Positions 6,732-10,066 of a stretch of DNA of 10,066 nt are shown piece by piece. Within the stretch, counting starts at the first letter, position 1, and every line of letters starts with the position of its first letter. A model generated the notes under the pieces. It was given only the letters and a program-made list of their open reading frames with translations, did not search any database and was not told the DNA's origin. Location of the stretch: positions 1 to 10,066 of the forward strand of contig JAKJDA010000071.1 in assembly GCA_022706165.1 (NCBI GenBank), read 5' to 3'. The translations under genes were made by a program, and so were the position numbers. Origin of the DNA: Candidatus Hydrogenedentota bacterium. GTDB taxonomy: Bacteria; Hydrogenedentota; Hydrogenedentia; Hydrogenedentales; SLHB01.

Positions 6732-8810
6732 TTATGCGCTCACCTGTCCTTCGCTTTCTAAACGCGCCGAGGGGTCGATTTCGTTATACGAGAGAACCAC
6801 CATACGTGGGAGTTGGCGTTCGACGATCCGCTTGAAAAAGCGCCGCGCCTGGGCCGAAGTCAGCACGACCGCCTCCTGCCCCGCCATGATCAACGGCTGC
6901 ACCGCTTGAACGGCGCTCCGTGCAATGGCATCGGCCCGGGCGGGGGCGATGGGCACGAAGGCGGCCGTGTCGCCGGCGCGCACCGCCTCGAGAATTTCGG
7001 ATTCCAGTTCCGGCGCAAGCGTCACCACATGGAGCGCGCCTTCGTCGTCTGCGTATTCGGCGGTGATTTGCCGCGCCAAGGCATGCCGCACGTATTCCGT
7101 CAACACGTCCGTGTCGCGCGTGCGCGGCCCGAAATCGGCAAGCGTTTCGAGAATGGTCTCCAAATTGCGGATCGACACGCGCTCGCGCAGCAGATTCTGC
7201 AAAACCTTTTGCACTTCGCCAAGATTGAGAACGCCCGGAATGAGTTCGTCGACGACCGCCCCCGAAGCCGTTTTGGCGTGGTTCACGAGATTTTGCGCGT
7301 CTTGCCGGCTCAGCAGTTCGGCGCTGTGGGCGAGGATGACCTCGGTCAGGTGCGTGGCGAGGACCGCCGACGGTTCGACCAGCGTGTAGCCAAGCCGCTC
7401 GGCGCGGTCGCGGTGCGCGCGGGACACCCAGGTGGCGCTGAGGCCGAACGCGGGTTCGCGCGTGGCGATGCCCTCGATGTCCTCCTCGGCCAATCCGGGG
7501 TTCATGGCCAAAAAATGGTCGGGCATCAGCTCGTAGCGCGCGATTTCGGCCTCGCGGAGCCGGATGCGGTATTCGTTAGGGCGTAGGCGCATGTTATCGA
7601 CAATGCGGACGACCGGCACGACAAACCCCATCCGCGAAGCCATTTGTTGCCGGATGATTTGAATGCGCGTCAACACATCGCCGCCCTGCCGCGAATCGGC
7701 CAGGCCGATGAGGCCATAGCCCAATTCAATCTTCAGCGGATCGATGGTCAGCAAATCCTCCGTGCGTTCCGGAGCCTCCTTCGCCTCGGCTTCTCGCTCG
7801 ACGGCGCGGGCGGCCTCCTCGGCCACGATCTTGCGCTGGCCCATTTGCCACGCCTGATACGCGAGAACGCCCAATACCAGCGCGATGATGAGAAAAGAGC
7901 CCTGCGGCATGCCGGGCACCAAGGCAAGCATGACAAGCAGGCCCGCCCCAACGGCCAAGGCGCGCGGATAGCGCGTCAACTGGGTGGCCACGTCCGCGCC
8001 AAGATTTTCCTCGGAAGCCGTGCGCGTGACGATGAGGCCGGCGGCCGTCGAAACGATCAGCGCCGGCACCTGCGAAACCAAGCCGTCGCCGATGGTGAGG
8101 GTGGTGTAGGTGCGCGCCGCGTCGCCGATCTCCATGCCCTTGACCAGCATGCCGATGAAGAACCCCCCCACGATGTTCACGAGAGTGATGATGAGGCCGG
8201 CAATGGCGTCGCCGCGCACGAACTTCGTCGCGCCGTCCATGGCTCCGTAAAAATCCGCCTCGTGCTCGATCGCCCGGCGGCGCGCCCGGGCCTGTTCTTC
8301 GGTAATGAGGCCCGCGTTGAGATCGGCGTCCACGCCCATCTGCTTTCCGGGCATCGCGTCCAACGTAAAACGCGCGGCGACTTCCGAGATGCGCGTCGCG
8401 CCCTTGGTGATAACGACAAACTGAATCACGACAAGGATGGTGAAGATGACGATGCCGACGACATAGCTGTCGCCCGTGACGAAGCCGCCAAACGCGCGGA
8501 TGACGTGGCCCGCGTCCGCGTCGCGCAGGATAAGGCGCGTGGCCGCGACGTTCAGGCTCAGCCGAAACAGAGTCAAGAGCAACAACAGCGAGGGAAACAC
8601 CGCGAATTCGACCGGCCGCTGCAGATAGATCGTCATCAGCAGCACAATGACCGACACGGAAATGCTGAGCGTCAACAGCAGATCGAGCATCCAGGTGTAA
8701 ATCGGGATGATCAACACGCCCAGGATCGCGATGACGCACAGCGCCAACGCGATGTCCTGGTTCTTCGCGAACGACCAGCGTCCTCGCAATGTTTCCGCGG
8801 CTACCGTCAC
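6732..8810 (-). CDS. flhA: Flagellar type III export protein FlhA
   Basis: FlhA is the export-gate subunit that forms a cytoplasmic nine-membered ring and docks chaperone-substrate complexes at the flagellar base. The 692 residues are the usual length. Membrane helices begin at about 19-38 and 41-62 and run in clusters to about 320. The family signature lies at 147-169, beginning ARFTLDAMPGKQMGVDAD, and continues with the conserved loop EHEADFYGAMDGATKFVRGDA at about 182-202. A charged linker at about 326-350 leads to the cytoplasmic domain, with MNPGLAEEDIEG, LSATWVSRAHRDRAERLGY and LIPGVLNLGEVQKVLQNLL recognisable. The start is GTG at 8810, with GAGG 8 nt upstream; the next in-frame ATG would delete the first membrane helix. 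It follows flhB by 19 nt and precedes flhF by one base. Confidence 0.97.
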   Translation of the reverse strand: MTVAAETLRGRWSFAKNQDIALALCVIAILGVLIIPIYTWMLDLLLTLSISVSVIVLLMTIYLQRPVEFAVFPSLLLLLTLFRLSLNVAATRLILRDADAGHVIRAFGGFVTGDSYVVGIVIFTILVVIQFVVITKGATRISEVAARFTLDAMPGKQMGVDADLNAGLITEEQARARRRAIEHEADFYGAMDGATKFVRGDAIAGLIITLVNIVGGFFIGMLVKGMEIGDAARTYTTLTIGDGLVSQVPALIVSTAAGLIVTRTASEENLGADVATQLTRYPRALAVGAGLLVMLALVPGMPQGSFLIIALVLGVLAYQAWQMGQRKIVAEEAARAVEREAEAKEAPERTEDLLTIDPLKIELGYGLIGLADSRQGGDVLTRIQIIRQQMASRMGFVVPVVRIVDNMRLRPNEYRIRLREAEIARYELMPDHFLAMNPGLAEEDIEGIATREPAFGLSATWVSRAHRDRAERLGYTLVEPSAVLATHLTEVILAHSAELLSRQDAQNLVNHAKTASGAVVDELIPGVLNLGEVQKVLQNLLRERVSIRNLETILETLADFGPRTRDTDVLTEYVRHALARQITAEYADDEGALHVVTLAPELESEILEAVRAGDTAAFVPIAPARADAIARSAVQAVQPLIMAGQEAVVLTSAQARRFFKRIVERQLPRMVVLSYNEIDPSARLESEGQVSA

Positions 8811-8818
8811 GATCTATG

Positions 8819-8822
8819 CCTC
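8819..8822 (-). promoter_or_regulatory. Ribosome binding site supporting the GTG start of flhA
   Basis: GAGG on the minus strand lies 8 nt before GTG at 8810, in the 19-nt space after the flhB stop. It is a modest match but the only one that keeps the first transmembrane helix. Confidence 0.45.
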
Positions 8823-8829
8823 ATGCGCG

Positions 8830-9933
8830 CTATCCCGCTGCGGCGCCGCGAGAACGCTCGCGGACCTTTTCGGCGCGCCGATCGATCTGATACACAAACG
8901 CCAGCACTTCGGCCACGGCGCGAAACAGCCCCTCCGGAATCGACTGCCCGACCTCGAGCGTGCGGTACAACGTGCGCGCCAACTCCGGACGCTCGACGAT
9001 CGGCACGTTGTGCTCCATCGCCGTCTGCCGGATGCGATCGGCCAGCAAGCGCGCGCCCTTCGCAATCACGCGGGGCGCGTCCATCGCGGCCATGTCATAC
9101 CGCAACGCCACGGCGTACGTCGTCGGGTTCGTGATGACGACCTCCGCCTTCGGCACTTCCTTCATCATGCGCTGCATGGCCATTTGACGCTGAATGCCTC
9201 GAATGCGCTGCTTGAGGCGCGGATCGCCTTCAAACTGCCGCATTTCCTCGCGCGCCTCCTGAACGGTCATACGCAAGTCCTGCTCGTGGCGCCAGCGCTG
9301 AAACCCATAATCCAAAACGCCCAGCGCCAGCATGGCGATCACGACGCGGAGCCACACCAGAAACACCAGATGCCCCACCGCCTTCGCAACGCCCCACGGC
9401 GACAGCTGACCGAACCACAACAACTCTTCCCAGCGGTCGCGCAAGCTGAGATATACAATGTACGTCACGATCGCCAGCTTGAGCACGGACTTGACGAGCT
9501 CAACGGACGATCGAACCGAAAAAAACTTCCGAAACCCCGAAAAGGGGTTGAGGCGCTCCAACTTGGGCCGAATCGCCTGCGGCGAAAACAATACGCCCAC
9601 CTGGGCGACGTTGATGAGCGTTCCCGCGGCCAGCAACATCAACGCAAACGGAAGCATGCATGCCGCAAAACGCCACGCAATCTCCGCCGTCAGCGGCTGC
9701 GCCGTTTGAAGCAGCACCGTCATGGACCAGGCGTCTCCCAGAAAACGGCGCATGGCTTCGATCATGCCCGTGAACATCGACGCGCCCGTCATGCGCAAAA
9801 TCAACAGCGCGGCCAACAGCGACCACGCCGCGCTGAGGTCCTGGCTCTTCGCGACATTGCCCTCTTCCCGCGCCTTCTGCCGCTTGTGCGGCGACGCGGG
9901 CAGGGAACGTTCTCCCGCGGACTGTTCGGGCAT
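8830..9933 (-). CDS. flhB: Flagellar type III export protein FlhB, variant NPTT cleavage motif
   Basis: FlhB is the export switch protein that changes secretion from rod/hook to filament subunits. The 367-residue protein starts with the family's charged tail SPHKRQKAREEGNVAKSQDL (14-33), has four membrane helices (about 35-58, 86-110, 145-165, 186-208), then the cytoplasmic linker QEAREEMRQFEGDPRLKQRI and the autocleaved domain. The cleavage motif, normally NPTH, reads NPTT at 269-272 (AAC CCG ACG ACG), followed by the expected YAVALRYD. The scissile Asn-Pro pair is present, so cleavage is still plausible. Downstream motifs KGARLLADRIRQTA, VPIVERPELARTLY and IPEGLFRAVAEVLAFVYQI are normal. 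ATG at 9933 has AGGAGG just upstream. It follows fliR by 40 nt. Confidence 0.96.
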   Translation of the reverse strand: MPEQSAGERSLPASPHKRQKAREEGNVAKSQDLSAAWSLLAALLILRMTGASMFTGMIEAMRRFLGDAWSMTVLLQTAQPLTAEIAWRFAACMLPFALMLLAAGTLINVAQVGVLFSPQAIRPKLERLNPFSGFRKFFSVRSSVELVKSVLKLAIVTYIVYLSLRDRWEELLWFGQLSPWGVAKAVGHLVFLVWLRVVIAMLALGVLDYGFQRWRHEQDLRMTVQEAREEMRQFEGDPRLKQRIRGIQRQMAMQRMMKEVPKAEVVITNPTTYAVALRYDMAAMDAPRVIAKGARLLADRIRQTAMEHNVPIVERPELARTLYRTLEVGQSIPEGLFRAVAEVLAFVYQIDRRAEKVRERSRGAAAG

Positions 9934-9973
9934 GCGCCCTCCTGCGCAAACGCAACACTAGCTGCGCCGCGCT

Positions 9974-10066
9974 CTACGACATCGCCTGAACCATGGCGGC
10001 CACCTGCCGGAACATCGCGCCGAACAGGCCATCCAACGTCTTGATGTACAGCTCTATCGAAAGACC
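9974..10066 (-). CDS. fliR: Flagellar type III export protein FliR, C-terminal end (partial)
   Basis: Thirty codons ending in TAG at 9976-9974 encode an amphipathic tail (IELYIKTLDGLFGAMFRQVA and so on) of the kind that ends FliR, a membrane subunit of the export gate that forms a helical channel with FliP and FliQ. The main support is position: fliR directly precedes flhB in many bacteria, and the frame is open to the edge of the window. The membrane helices lie outside the window, so identity is inferred mainly from synteny. No promoter or terminator is visible in the 40 nt before flhB, which fits one transcript. Confidence 0.65.
   Translation of the reverse strand, partial: GLSIELYIKTLDGLFGAMFRQVAAMVQAMS

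Noticed and set aside
7644..9134. A 496-codon plus-strand open frame opposite flhA and the end of flhB
   Set aside because: It is antisense to conserved FlhA and FlhB motifs and gives an extreme His/Arg/Asp/Gln composition typical of antisense frames to membrane proteins.
8707..10044. A 445-codon plus-strand open frame opposite flhB
   Set aside because: It spans the ends of three real minus-strand genes and their spacers, and is an Arg/His/Gln-rich shadow.

Overview
The window is GC-rich bacterial DNA with tightly packed genes. It reads as one conserved flagellar block beside a carbohydrate-related region and the first codons of a central-metabolism gene. A secreted DUF4838 protein, a Gfo/Idh/MocA oxidoreductase and a 2-oxoglutarate dehydrogenase E1 with a clear N-terminal lipoyl-complex-binding segment, together with flagella, suggest a planctomycete-like or Hydrogenedentota-like heterotroph. 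This taxonomic guess rests on gene content alone and is weak.

Layout from left to right. Positions 1-151 (minus strand) hold the first 50 codons of sucA/kgd (2-oxoglutarate dehydrogenase E1), which runs off the left edge. Positions 152-590 are a gap of about 440 bp between divergent genes, with a plausible sigma70-type promoter facing right. Positions 591-3182 (plus) encode an 863-residue exported protein with a GH67/GH20b-like N-terminal domain, a DUF4838 core and a C-terminal beta-sandwich. Positions 3218-3415 (minus) hold a leftover C-terminal piece of a DUF4143-type AAA ATPase, lying between the convergent ends of its neighbours.

From 3417 to the right edge everything is on the minus strand and reads right to left: fliR (C-terminal end only), flhB, flhA, flhF, flhG and a Gfo/Idh/MocA oxidoreductase. 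Spacings run from about 40 nt down to overlaps, so this looks like one transcript. FliR, FlhB and FlhA are inner-membrane parts of the flagellar type III export gate. FlhB switches export from rod/hook to filament substrates, and FlhA is the nonameric docking platform. FlhF (SRP-type GTPase) and FlhG (MinD-type ATPase) set the place and number of flagella. The oxidoreductase at the operon end is not a known flagellar gene; it sits where a sigma-28 or chemotaxis gene often follows.

I found no tRNA, rRNA, CRISPR array, insertion sequence or clearly new system. The points most worth a second look are the NPTT (instead of NPTH) autocleavage motif in FlhB, the changed FlhG N-terminal activator motif next to a variant FlhF G3 motif, the oxidoreductase coupled to flhG, the DUF4143 remnant, and the Cys-rich motif in the DUF4838 protein.
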